DNA of 64,000 nt from Saprolegnia diclina VS20 (GCF_000281045.1 NW_008246096.1:464497-528496), one strand, 5' to 3'; shown: positions 34,801-45,975, numbered from the stretch's first letter. A program made the numbers and translations. The notes: generated from the sequence alone by a model not told the origin.

Positions 34801-36883
34801 ACGCTTGGTACCAAATGTACTCGAACGCGACGAGCGTCCGCGCGACCTTGTTGTACATGCGGATGATGCGCTTCGCGTCCTTGCTCGCGAGGACGTTCTG
34901 GTTGGACTCGAACTTCTTCATTGGCTCCTCAATGCGCTTGAGGAGGTGGCGCGACCACGTAATGTTGCCGGCGACGGGCGGGAGGTTGCGGGGATACGGT
35001 GGGTTGTGCTTATGGCGCTCGTACTGCTGCAAGACGTGCTCGAGCTCGAGCCCGTAATTTTGGAAAATGACGTTGAACTTGGAGTCAAGATCGGACTTGA
35101 GGTTTTCGCGCTGGAGAATCGTTTGAAATTTGCGCAGCAAGTTGAGCGAGTGCTCGATGCTCGTAATGTTCTCGAACGAGTCGTTGATGAACTTTTGCAG
35201 GAGCCCTTCGAGGTCCGAGATGCGCACGTTGAACTCGACGTAATCGCGGTCGAATCGGTTGTTGCGGTAGTCGAGCAGGTCGTGGTTGCGCAGCCGAAAC
35301 TCGCGGATGACGCCGTTGAACTTGCCAATGAGCTCGTCCATGCCCTCGAGCTTGTGCTGCCCGAGCGACGAGAACTGGTGGATGGTCGTAAACATGTCGA
35401 TGAGCTTGATGATGCGCCGGCAAAAAAGGTCAAACTTGCCAAAGATCTGCATCTCGTTGAACTCAAACTGCTTGCCTTTCGGCATCGCAAACAGCTTGTC
35501 CTTGGTCGCACGGTACTGCTGCTGGTACGCCTCGTTGAGCTTGAGGCACGAGTCGAGGTTCCGCACGAGCTCTTCCGGCTCCTTGCTCCACATGACCTCG
35601 AACGTCTCGCCGCCCGTGATGCAGCCCTTGCAGTTGGTGATCATTTGATTCGTAATCTTGGTCAAGAGCGACGCCATGCGCTCGGACGTGTTGTAGTAGC
35701 GCGCGATCGAGTGGATCATCTTGATCGAGTTCATGAGCGCGGGCAGCGTGTCGATGATCGTGTTGGGCGTCCCCGAGTAGAGCGGCACAATGAACTTTTC
35801 GAGCGTAAACAAGTACTTGACGTTGTCTTTTGCTTCGTTGGTTGCTTCTGTGATGCTAATGTCGGTCTGCTTCCAGCGCCGGAGCAGCGTCTGGATGCGC
35901 TGCTTCGTGTCGTCGCTCACGTTCTTGGAGGTCCGCGACAAGACGAAGAAGACGTCCTTGTATTCGTTCGACTTGAGCTGCTCCGTGATCGACGTCAAGC
36001 GCTGCATGCGCCGGCGCCAATACTCGAGCTCGCCCATCGGCCCGTCGTCGTCGATCTCGTCGTCCTTGTTCTTGCCGTCGCCTGTCGTGTTGGTCTCGAG
36101 GTACGTTGAAATCACGTCGCACCACTCCTTCAAGACGTCTTCATAGTGCGCAATGACCTGCGGCGACTCGCTCACGGCTACGCCGCGCGTGCCCGCGTTC
36201 TCGTGTTCGCGATCGGGCCGGCGGAGCTCGAGTCCGCTGTCCATGCTGTGGAGAGCCTCCTGTATCGATATGCAGTATAAGACACTATCATGCAACAACA
36301 GCACGAACCTTGAGGTCGTTGGCAAACTTCTCCGACTCGGTCATAAACTCGACGCGAAGGTCCGGGTCGGCCTTGCCCCAGTCTTCGCGCGCTTTGAAGA
36401 GCGGCGTGAAGAGCTGCGAGAGCGTCGCTTCGAGGTCGCGAAGGACGTTGGGCGCGAGTTCGCCAAAGAGAAGCGTCCCGTCGCTGGCCTACGGCGAAGG
36501 TCAACCTCTGTCGTCGCAATGTACGCGCGTGTACCTTGGTCGTGTCGACGGCTTTTCCATCGGCTGTGACGCGCAGAAAGTAACAACACTTGGACCGGAT
36601 CGGGATCGTGTTGCCCGCCGACGCCGTAAGCCGCGTGCGCGACGCATCGCCCTTGTCGGCCGGCTACAAGCACGATGGTATGCGAGGCGACAAGATATCA
36701 ATGACGTACGTCGGCTTGGAAGTGGATGAAGATCTTGCTAACGTCCTTGGCGCCGACGAGATCGTCCCAGAGCTTCTTGGTCGACGGCGCCGATAAGAAC
36801 TCGTTGACTTCGCTGGTGGACACGAGTGGCTCGAAGCTCTCGACGATGCGCGTCGCGACCCACTGCATGCGCGCGCTGGCCAT
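22891..36883 (-). CDS. Axonemal outer-arm dynein heavy chain, gamma (DNAH5/8, ODA2) type
   Basis: Six exons (36883-36710, 36663-36535, 36488-36309, 36259-33586, 33530-28286, 28237-22891) give 4582 residues, the usual dynein length; introns are 46-55 nt. The N-terminal tail is followed by the linker and motor. Walker A loops are in order: AAA1 GPAGTGKT (about residue 1860), AAA2 GPTGGGKS (about 2140), AAA3 GGLGTAKT (about 2480), AAA4 GVGGSGKQS (about 2860). The stalk coiled coil and microtubule-binding tip lie at about 3000-3300, then AAA5-6 and a C-terminal domain ending WGLRGVALLC. Family-specific stretches (AVHNIGALSLNT, GPLGWCIPYEYN, EIFGLHPNAD) point to the gamma outer-arm class, which drives flagellar beating in zoospores. 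The first Met was chosen as MASARMQWVATRIVESF; an upstream in-frame ATG at 36982 is possible. Confidence 0.97.
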
Positions 36884-37300
36884 CGTGACGGCGACGAGTC
36901 GGCTTGCTTCGCGTCTCTTGACCAAACGCAGACTGGCACGCCTCCTCAAGATACCGTTTCGCGCTGAAAATGAACACAACATGTTTTGAGTTGAGTTTCA
37001 TGTCATTCTGTCCGCAACGTCGCAAGTTTTGCAGAGTGCGCGTGAACGCTAAGGGCATGTTGCGCTGCGTATTCGAAACGAGTCATGCGCCGTCGATGCA
37101 CATCGCCGTATCGCTGCCCGTGCATTGTCGACGAGCAAAGATCGACGGGCTTGTATGTTTTGAGTTTGAGTTTGACTGGGAACCATCACTCTTGCACGTG
37201 CGTTTCATGTTTCCACGCCGCTTTGTTCGAAAAACCGCGTTAGAAGAACCCACCTCAACCGTTCGGTTCCAACCGGTTGGAAGGGATCCGCCACGCCGAG
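36884..37300. promoter_or_regulatory. Shared divergent promoter of dynein and CCDC61 genes
   Basis: This is 417 nt between two flagellar genes transcribed away from each other. A direct repeat, ATGTTTTGAGTTGAGTTT at 36981 and ATGTTTTGAGTTTGAGTTT at about 37155, occurs once in each half. GTTTCATGT also occurs twice. The repeats are candidates for co-regulation in sporulating or zoospore stages. Confidence 0.55.
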
Positions 37301-39499
37301 ATGGACGCCAAGAGCATGGAAGCGTCCGGGACCATGTGCTTCCATGGCATCGAGTACTCGGTCGAGATATGGGTCCAGCGCGATGAGCTCCATGTCCAGG
37401 TCGAGGAAGAGAGCCTCAAGGCGACGGCCGACGTCGACCGATGGGGCGGCGCCTTCCCCGCCATGTGTGCGATTCCCGACGACGATAACCATGAGACCTC
37501 ATCCTCGCCGCGTAGACATTGAAGAGCTCACGAAGAAGACGGGCAACTTCAAGCGCTTCTACACCTTTGTCAACATGCTCGTCTCGGCCTTGAACCACAA
37601 GAGCGACTCGGTCTTCATTGACCTCCTCACCTACTCGGACCTGGTATCGACCGACTTCGCCCTCTGTACGACATCATGGCATGTAGGAGCTCTACCGGAA
37701 GCGCAAGATGGGCAAGTCCTCGACCGAAGCTCCGCCGGCAGTGGCGCTCCATGCGACCAACAAGCGCTACCTTATCCTGACGTACGCGGTCGAATTTGAC
37801 CGCGTGCATTACCCGCTGCCGCTCCTGTACATTGAGACGCCGACGGCCGACATTTTGCAGAAAACCATCCTACGTCTCAAGCAGGTGGTTGGACCACTCG
37901 ATCTGCGATTGATTGGCGTCGTCGTAGGCGCTTACCGAGTCCAAAATGGACGGCGGCGTCCCCGACAAGCAGCTCCATGCGCTGCAAGACGAGAACTCGT
38001 CCCTTCGGCTCCAGATCAAGCAGCTGCAAGCCATGCATGACGCAGCAAAGGCTTCGTCGTCCGACGTTCGTTGTCTTGTACATGGATCCATCTCTGATGA
38101 CGTCGCAGGCGCGGGAGCACAAGGAACTCACGGCCATGTACCAGCAGCTCCGAAAAGACTCGACAAACGAGATCACTGAGCTCAAGGCGCAGATCGAGTT
38201 GCTCGAGTACGACCTTCTTTGTATCGATACACCGTACAGAAGCTTCTCGTGCGTAGAAAGCAGCAGTCGCGGGACGACGTGGAGGCACTGGAACAACGCT
38301 ATGGCCAGCGGATACGTCAGCTCGAGAAAGACGTCGAACGCGAACGGGCCGACCAGCACCGTCTTATGGTAGACTATGAGACACGCGAGTATTGGCATCT
38401 CATAGACGATTCGGCTCGTGTAGTTGCAATTGGAGCGCCAGCTCGAGGACGAGCGAGCCAAGGCCTGTGCCGCCGAGACGCTAGTGCGCGAGCTGCAGAT
38501 GAAGAACCGAGAACTCATGCGCCAGCTCGCCGTGGCACGGACCAAGTCGACGCCGCACCGAGACCGACCGCAGGCCGCGACGACGGCGCCAGCACCGCAG
38601 GTACAAACGACACTGAAACAGAAGAACAAACTTTTGTGCAGAAGCGAGCGGCGCCGGCGACCCGTCCGCGCAGCACCACAGCGTCGTCACGCCCATCGAG
38701 CGGCCACGACAGTGACGGCGAGCGCAAGCCTCGCTACACGGAGCGCCCACCAGCCACTTCAGCAAGCTTCAAGCGCTTTGATCCCACCGCGTACCATGTC
38801 GGTCCCACGATTCGCTGTCGCGCTCTTATCATTCGACCATTTATTTAGCTGGAGCGCCAGGCCAAGCTGCGAGCCCGATCGCAGTCCCCGCAGCCGCCAT
38901 CGCGGTCGTCGTCGGCGCCACGTCGACCTATCACGTACCGTCGAGTCGAGTGTCTCGTTTGACGCGTTTTTGTGTAGGAGCGGGTACTCGTCCGACTCGT
39001 CGGCAGGGTACCAGTCGGGCGGGTCCAACGCCTCTCGACGGCCACGGCCGCGGAGCCGCCAGGGCTCCACCGAGCGCCAGCGCGACGCGGTACTTCTCTC
39101 TCGTCTCGAATTTGTGTGCTGACGTTGTCTGAAGGATGCGCGGCTTGCGTCTCCACGGTGGAGTGCGTCCAAGAAGGAGCCACCCGCAGTCTCGAGCCGC
39201 CGGTCCCCGTCGCCGACCGTTCCCCGCAAGGCCTCTACGACACCACTGAAAGGGTCGAGCACTCCGCTCAAGTCAGTTTCCAAGCTGCCCGGACGGACCA
39301 AGCCCACGGTACTTTCGTTGGACCGCCATATGTACGCTCACGGTTTTAGGTGCTCTCAACCAAGCCCCAGTACCTTTATGACGACGACGAGAGCGACACG
39401 GAAGCGCCGTCGACGTTCACCGATATTGACAACCGGCTCAACGCGCTGCAGCAGTTTCTGCGCGATGCCAAGACACACAAGACACTCGACAGGAAATAA
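37301..39499 (+). CDS. CCDC61: CCDC61/VFL3-like basal-body protein
   Basis: Twelve exons (37301-37466, 37516-37643, 37687-37884, 37928-38065, 38109-38206, 38257-38368, 38424-38600, 38642-38797, 38849-38934, 38978-39089, 39135-39308, 39350-39499) give 564 residues; introns are 41-55 nt. The N-terminal SAS6-like head is clear: FHGIEYSVEI, KKTGNFKRFYTFVNMLVSAL, DLLTYSDLELYRKRKMG and RYLILTYAVEFDRVHYPLPL. A coiled coil follows (about 170-330), then a Ser/Arg/Pro-rich region with the conserved FKRFDPTAYH, and a C-terminal DIDNRLNALQQFLRDAK, also a family motif. CCDC61/VFL3 positions basal bodies and their rootlets. Intron 10 ends in AAG, the only one in the window; the frame supports it. Confidence 0.95.
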
Positions 39500-39514
39500 T
39501 TACAGTACGTTGGC

Positions 39515-42500
39515 TTACAAGTCGGTGTTGGCGTGCGAGCTCGAAAAGCTCCAGCGAATGCTGTCTTGGGGCTCCATGAGTGTGTGGGGCGAGAGGACGC
39601 TGCGGGCCACGCGGCGCTTCCCGTTCGGAATCGCCTTGCGGACTCCACCCATGAGGCTCTTCATGCTCGAGGCAAAGCCGAGGTTTTGCGCAAAGTGGTA
39701 CACCTCGTTGCGCGAGAGCGTGTACTGGTGCGCCAAGCCGAGGTACGACGTCGGGTCCGAGAGCATGATGGGCAGAATCGTCTTGCCCTTGTCTTCGGCA
39801 AACGCGAGCTGGTCCTGAATGAGTTCGTTCTGGTTCTTGGCTGACAAGACAATGATGAAGCACGAGCACTTGAGGATCGCCTCTTTAGCCGCATGGATCC
39901 GCGTTGTCATGTCGCCGTCCGGGCTCGGGTGGTCGACGTACACGCGGCAATACGGGTTGAGCTCCGTGTACAGCTGCCGCACAAAGTCCTCGTGCATGTC
40001 CCCCGACGCGACAAACACAAACGGAGCGTTCTCCGCTTCGCTCGACGTCTTGTTGTTGAGGAACGTGTCGACCATGGTCCAGCCCAAGTTGGCGCCACTC
40101 TTGGTGGCCAGCGCTTGGCGCTTCTTCTCGATCTCGTCGCGGACGCCGTCGAGCAGCGACCGAAACTGACGCGCAAACGCCGCCTCGTTGTACTCATACG
40201 TAATGTTGCGCGGGTTGCTTTTCTCGACGGCGGTGATCGCCGACTCGAATGGGACAATCTGCCGCGCGTACAAGTAGACCTGGAGCTCTTCGCCAATCTT
40301 GACGTTCTCGGTCGAGAGCGCTAGGACGGGCGTGCCCACTTGCTTGGCGAGCGCGAGTTCCTTCAAGCACCACTCCGACTTGGGGTAGTCTTCGGTGAGA
40401 ATGCTCACAACGCACGACGCGCTCGAGATACCGCGGGCAATCTCTTCGCGCCACACCGACCCGCCACCAATGCCACTCGGGTCCACTAGCCATCGCGACG
40501 ACGTCAGCAAAGTATGGTGCGAGCACATACGTACTGAGATCGAGCCAGGTCGTAATGTGGTTGTTTTCCAAGCTTGTGCGCAGCTTCTTGGCAAACTCCA
40601 TGTGCGAATGCGTGTAGCTAATCATGACGTCGCGACTGCCGGCCGCGCGCTTGACGGCAAACTGGAGCTCGGTCGACGTCGTGCAGTCCAGCGGCCGGCA
40701 CCCGTCGCCGTTGACTTGCATCACGTCGGCGCCCGCCCCCAGGAGCGCGAGCGCTGTCGCCTTCTTCCCGCGCTTCATGGCAATGTGCAGGGCCGCGTCG
40801 CCAGAGTCGGCGAGCGCGTCGTTGATGTTGCCGCCGCTCGTCACCATGGCCGAGAGGAGCTCCTGTGACAAGTTGTCGGCGTACGCGCCGGCGAGGATCG
40901 GCGTCATGCTCTCGTGGTCGCGGATCGACGGGTTGGCTCCGTACCGCAGCAGGCGCTGGACCGCTTCGACACGGTTGCAACGCGCGGCCCAGTGCAGTGG
41001 CGTGCGACCGCCCGCGTCTTGAAAGTTGGGGTTTGCGCCCTTTTCCAAAAGCAAATGCAGCGTGTCGGTGCTGCCGCTCACGGCCGCCCAGTGCAACGGC
41101 GTTCGGCGGTTGAAGCCCGAGTAGCCGTACTCACCGAGGCAGTCGGGAATGCAATACTTGAGAATCTTCTTGACCTTGCGGACGTTGTTGAGGCCGGCCG
41201 CGAGATGAAGCGGCGTGAGCGCCACGTCACCGCCCCAGTCTTCGAGCACAGCGCCGACCGCATAGTTGCCCCGAAGGTACGCAAGCTCGAGCGCGGTGAC
41301 CGTGTTCATACCACTATCCAAATAACATGCGGTCGATACATTGATACAAAAAGGGAAAAATGTACCCCGGGTCGGGCACATGGAGGTGGTCGGCGTTGGC
41401 CACGAGCAGCATCTCCATGATGGTCGGGTGGTCCACAAAGAAGATGGGCGGCACACGCTCGTGCTTGACGGTCGAGCGCGCCACTTGGTTGACATCGGAC
41501 CCGTGGTCAATGAGCCACTGGACCGCGTCGACGCGCGACGCCGACACGGCGCAGTGCAATGGCGACACCAGCGTCGTCTTGAAGATCTGCTTGGCCGACT
41601 CGTCGGCCGAGATGACGACGCGCTTGACAAACACTTGGGAGAGGTACCAAAAAAAGTCGCCAGTGCTCAAGCGCACGCGGGCCACCTTGTCGAGCGCGTT
41701 CACCGAGAAGCCCGCGTCGTACAGCAGCTGCAGCATGACCACGTTGCCGTTCATGGCTGCGACGTGCATGGGATTTTTCTTGGAAAAGTTGAAAAACCTA
41801 CAAAAATTCAAAATATCAACCTCTCAAAAATCCCAAATGGCTGAAAAACAAGCCTACCAGTGCAGGCGGGCCGAGCCATAGTGCTGCGCCGCAAAGTCGT
41901 GCCCGAGGTTGTCTTGCGCAAACACGAGCACTTGACGGAGGTCTTCGACGTTGCCGAGCTCGGCGGCCGTGTACAAGCGCTTCTTGACCTCGGCGACGAG
42001 CTTCTTGAGCTTGGTGTTGGCATCCAGCATCGCCGGCTCGGCCTTGGCCTTGCCCGTGAGCTCGCCTTCCTTGAACGCACCGAGCTGCATCTTGAGGTGG
42101 TCGCGGAGACGCGTGAAGTACGTGATCTGGACAATCATGACGATGTACGTGACGATGGCGCCGGCGCAAAAGACGATCGCGGGAACCTCGGCGCACATGT
42201 GGGCCATAAACTGCGATTGCACGAGCGTAATGACGCCGAGAATGAGGAGCGCGACTTGGTAGAGCATGAGGAACGAGCAGATCATCTCGCACGCCTGGAG
42301 GTACCACGTGCGCTGCACTTTCTGGCTAATGCGCTGCATCGCCATGCGGTGTTCCGTGGTCTCTTCGTCTTTGGGCGACGCGCGCTTGAAGAGGTCAAAG
42401 CACCGGAAACCCGTGCCCGTGATACCGAGGAAGAGCACAAATGGCGCCGTGCAGTAGACAGTCCAGCCAAACTTGAGCCACTTGGCGCACGAGTCGGAGA

Positions 42501-42852
42501 TGTCGACGACGGGCTCGTACGCGTGCAGAATCTCGTACCACCAGTCGGCATCGACGTGCTGGTACATGTAGTAGCCGTAATAGCCAAAGGCCGCGCCGTC
42601 CAAGAGGAAGAGCGTGAGCGTCGTCCACAGAAGCCGCTTGACAAAGAACGAGTTGCGCAAGTAGCCCTTGAGGCCAATGTGGCCGCGCCGGACCGGCATG
42701 CTCATGGTGCGGGTCCGGAAGGCGTCGCGCGAAGCTTGGAGCGCGGGCTGCGGGCGCTCGACCGGCGTGGCGCCATGGCCGACGCCGTAGTCGGCCTCGA
42801 TGTCGACGACCTCGTCCGCGAAGAGCAGCTTCTCCGTCTTGGAGCTGCTCAT
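39515..42852 (-). CDS. Four-TM ankyrin protein with two C-terminal TIR domains
   Basis: Four exons (42852-41858, 41797-41366, 41313-40535, 40485-39515) give 1058 residues; introns are 60, 52 and 49 nt. TM helices lie at about 70-92, 128-150, 187-213 and 222-246. About seven ankyrin repeats follow (about 290-690; for example RRTPLHWAAVSGSTDTLHLL and GRTPLHWAARCNRVEAVQRL). TIR1 (about 705-825) begins RDVMISYTHSHMEFAKKL and holds SEWCLKELALAK, where the Glu sits at the catalytic position of NAD-cleaving TIRs. TIR2 (about 905-1030) begins FVFVASGDMHEDFVRQLY and has DQLAFAED at the same place, Gln in place of Glu. A membrane-bound sensor or signalling protein is inferred; the ligand is unknown. 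The start at 42852 is the first good Met; an upstream exon is not excluded. The stop is 15 nt from that of CCDC61. Confidence 0.92.
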
Positions 42853-43980
42853 CCAGTCGTGCGTCGTCGTCGCCGTCAATCTCAAAATGCACGTCGTCGC
42901 CGTCGTAATCGCACGTATCCGGATAAAAACAAGCTCCGTTGGGCTCGGTTGGGTCGCCTCCCATCACACATACAAATACCGAGTCATAATTAAAAGCTTC
43001 GAAAAAATATTTATCACGCGGTTTGTATACCATAGAAAATGGATGTGAAGTTGTCCGGATAACGTTGTGAACTGGCCTCGGCATATGTGTTACATTCGTC
43101 CTGGTGTACTAGTATGCACTTTACTTTGAGCTCGCACCCACACCACGTCCAACGTTCAAAGGTGATCGGCGTGATCGCAAGGCCGAGTGAAGGTGACTTG
43201 ACTACCTCTACTACCTTAACGTTAGAACAGTTTAACCTTGCGCATTGGCAATCGTAGATCTTAGAGCGTTTTGCTGCCTGCGACATGGCCTCGATCAGTC
43301 GCCAAACTGCGTCAACTTGTCCAACGGCAAGTTCGCGGCGCCGTCACAGAGCCCGTCGCAGATACGATGTGATGCGTTCAACGCGGCGACACCGCCAATG
43401 GATTCCTTCGTCTACGCATTTCGAAGACCACGCGAACGCTCTGAGCTAGAATGCGTGTCGTCTTCACTGCAGTCTACAGTGTAGTCTGCAGGTATGCGTG
43501 CATCAGATCGATTCGCCACGTCGTCAGGCCTCGCGTCCGACCGCGCTTTGATGGTGCGCAAAGAGAGATACCAAAAGTGCTACAGGTATTCGAATACGGA
43601 GCCGCACCAATGAGGTTCAGGGTGAACCCGCGAAATCGCGACGTGATCTCGTCATTCCAAGACGTTAGCAAGTGGGATGTGCAGTAGGACAAGGCAGGAC
43701 GCTCGGTCATATCATTCGGCGCAAGCGGTCTATGATTTCCACATTAAGCTGCAGCCCGCCAGTCTCTGTCCACTCGCACCGCAACGGTGTCGACCGACAG
43801 AAAACAATTAACTACTCGGCTGTCCTCGTTGGTCTCTCTGCACTTGCGTAGGAACACCAAGCTGTCGCCGTCACGACCGCGTCTGAATCTCGAACTCTAC
43901 AAGACGACTTGAACCAGCGCATAAAGAAAAATGGATACTGCTACTTGTTGGTTAGGCTATATCAGTGGTAAAGACTTTGG
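42853..43980. promoter_or_regulatory. 1.1-kb intergenic region upstream of TIR gene
   Basis: It lies between the TIR-gene start (42852, -) and the GRDP-like stop (43981, -). TATCCGGATA at 42916-42925 is 64 nt from the TIR-gene ATG, and a second TCCGGATA is at 43054. Only short frames without protein character occur. Confidence 0.5.
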
Positions 43981-45975
43981 TCAGCCGCCGCAGCCACCGC
44001 AGCCGCCACATCCACCGCAGCCACCACAACCACCGCCGCCACCGCCATCACCACCGCAGCCACCGCCATCACCACCGCCACCGCCATCACCGCCACAGCC
44101 CGTCGAGCAGCCGCCCGTTGCACAGCCACCGGCGCCGCAGCCGCCATTGCCGGCGATCGTGCCGCAACCGCCTTCAGCACCGTACGCCGTGCCCGAGACG
44201 CCGCAGCCGCCGCTTGACCCGTAATAGCCGAAGCCACCGCAGCCACCGAGGTGGGTGTAGGGCATGTAGTAGTACGGGAGACCGGCATCGTACATCAAGA
44301 CAGTGTGACGTGAGTACGGCTGGCGCACGCGGCCGTCCATGACTGGCGTGCCAATCACCGTCACGTAGACAGGCAGCGGGTGTTCGTCGGGCTTGGAGGC
44401 TTCGTGGACAGCGACCGCATACGGCATGGCTTCGGTCGGGTAGGGCTCGTTGACGCCGTAAAAGCGGTGAGCTTTCGAGGGCACGGCGCCGTGCTTGGCC
44501 CACGTCTTGCGCCATGCGCGGCGTGCAAGGAGACCCGTGGGCTTGTCCTTGATCCACGCTTCGTAGCTCGGTGGGAAGCTCGAGTACGCTTCGTTGAACG
44601 TCTTCGACCAGAGTACAAACGTGTCGGCGTAGCCTTTGGCGAGGTCGCCACCGCTGATAGTATCGTCGTGGTCAAGCAGTCGCTGGTGCGAATGCAGCGA
44701 CGCACAGTACGCAGCGTAGATGTTGGGCGTCGTCTGGTGCGTGTGCCAGACCAAATCAATGTCCGACGTCGGCACAAGGATCGTCGCGGGCTCCTTGACG
44801 GACCAAAGGTGCATGAACTGCTCGTAGCGGGCAATCGACGCCGTGAGCACGTCCGGGTGTGTCCAGTACTCAAAGTGTGGGCACATCTTGTTGACAAAGT
44901 CGAGCTGTCGAAACATGCCTTGGACCAAGTCGAGGTGGAAGCGTCCAAGAACGTTCTGGCGGTACACCCGGACGGCGGCGTCAATCATCGACCGCATGGA
45001 CCGGACACCACTCGCGCTTGCGGTGATGGCGTTGGCCGCAACGCTGCGCTTGAGCTCCTCGAGAAACGTGACCCACCGGCCGTTGCTCGGGATACCGGGG
45101 ACGACTACTTTGTACTCGAAGGGCTCGTTGCGCAGCGCGCCGCTTATCGCGAACGACGGGTGTTTGGCGCAAAACGCCGCAATGTTGTACGTCTCGTACC
45201 GGATGCCATGGCCGCACGACGGGCACAGGATCGCCTTGTTGAGGATGTGCATTTGGTATGCGAGCGCCAAGGGCAACGCCGCTGCGCACCCTTGGCGGGG
45301 ACAGTACGTCACGATGCTGCGGAGCGACGGCTCCGGCTTGGTGCCCAATTTGTACTTGACAGGGTGCAATAGGTGCACGGTGTGGGCAAAGTTGCCCTGC
45401 TTACGATGGTTGTACTCGTACTCGAGCGCCAAAAAGTGTGCGTAGAGGTCCTCGACATTCGGCATGGTCGCGACCAGGTCGTACAGCGCCTTCATGTTGA
45501 GTACGTGCTGGTGCACCTTCTGCACCGAGACGTTGCAGGGGCGGATGCCCAGTGCGTCGTGGCGCGACGGTGCAGCGTTGATGGCGACCGCCACCGAGAG
45601 AAAGGTGTCCCACATGTTCTTGGGCTCGACAATCCACGTCTCGGACGCGATCGCCTTGTCCAAATGCGAGAGAACCTCGTCCCGCGCCGATGACGTCGGT
45701 GCGTTCAATGTCAACTTGACCTTGCCGTGTTCGAGGAGCTGGAACGGAAAGCAGTGGGTGTCGTCGATCGGGTCGAGCAGCCGCGTCGTGCAGTAGGCCG
45801 TGTTGCAGGCAAACTTGAGCTTCTCGCCGTCCAAGACCTCGAGCGTTTGGCCCGTGAGCACGACTTGGCGCTCGACCCACTTGGGCACAAGGAGCACGCG
45901 CTCCTTCACGTCGAGGTCCGCGACATACGACGCCACGCAGATCGACTCGGCATGCAGCAGCGTCTGAACGCCCAT
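43981..45975 (-). CDS. GRDP-like (DUF1399) protein with Gly/Cys-rich tail
   Basis: Single exon, 664 residues from the Met at 45975 (MGVQTLLHAESICVASYVAD). In-frame Mets at 46035 and 46116 are less likely, because an ATTGG box at 46039-46043 would abut or lie inside them. Residues 1-100 form a beta-rich, PH-like domain. The central part carries the DUF1399 hallmark DIDLVWHTHQTTPNIYAAYC and a downstream AYADTF/WSKTFNEAY-type segment. The last 80 residues are almost only Gly and Cys with a few Asp, Ala and Ser (GGCGG units). GRDP proteins in plants act in stress and development; the molecular role is unknown. The Gly/Cys tail may cross-link or bind metal (inference). Confidence 0.88.
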   Translation of the reverse strand: MGVQTLLHAESICVASYVADLDVKERVLLVPKWVERQVVLTGQTLEVLDGEKLKFACNTAYCTTRLLDPIDDTHCFPFQLLEHGKVKLTLNAPTSSARDEVLSHLDKAIASETWIVEPKNMWDTFLSVAVAINAAPSRHDALGIRPCNVSVQKVHQHVLNMKALYDLVATMPNVEDLYAHFLALEYEYNHRKQGNFAHTVHLLHPVKYKLGTKPEPSLRSIVTYCPRQGCAAALPLALAYQMHILNKAILCPSCGHGIRYETYNIAAFCAKHPSFAISGALRNEPFEYKVVVPGIPSNGRWVTFLEELKRSVAANAITASASGVRSMRSMIDAAVRVYRQNVLGRFHLDLVQGMFRQLDFVNKMCPHFEYWTHPDVLTASIARYEQFMHLWSVKEPATILVPTSDIDLVWHTHQTTPNIYAAYCASLHSHQRLLDHDDTISGGDLAKGYADTFVLWSKTFNEAYSSFPPSYEAWIKDKPTGLLARRAWRKTWAKHGAVPSKAHRFYGVNEPYPTEAMPYAVAVHEASKPDEHPLPVYVTVIGTPVMDGRVRQPYSRHTVLMYDAGLPYYYMPYTHLGGCGGFGYYGSSGGCGVSGTAYGAEGGCGTIAGNGGCGAGGCATGGCSTGCGGDGGGGGDGGGCGGDGGGGGGCGGCGGCGGCGGCGG

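Noticed and set aside
33863-36109. Long open frame (748 codons) antisense to the dynein gene
   Set aside because: Antisense shadow of GC-rich coding sequence; composition is Arg/Val/Glu/Leu-rich without domains, while the minus strand encodes a clear dynein.
36884-36982. Upstream in-frame start for the dynein gene (MLCSFSARNGILRR)
   Set aside because: The Met at 36883 gives an N-terminus like other outer-arm chains; the extension is basic and unlike the family. Not excluded.
41314-42852. Separate membrane protein and ankyrin/TIR genes instead of one TIR gene
   Set aside because: Joining at 41858/41797 and 41366/41313 with standard short introns keeps the frame and the ankyrin pattern across the junctions; four exons sum to a whole number of codons.
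43931-44224. Proline-rich open frame on the plus strand
   Set aside because: It is the exact antisense of the Gly/Cys tail of the GRDP-like gene; the low-complexity composition explains the open frame.
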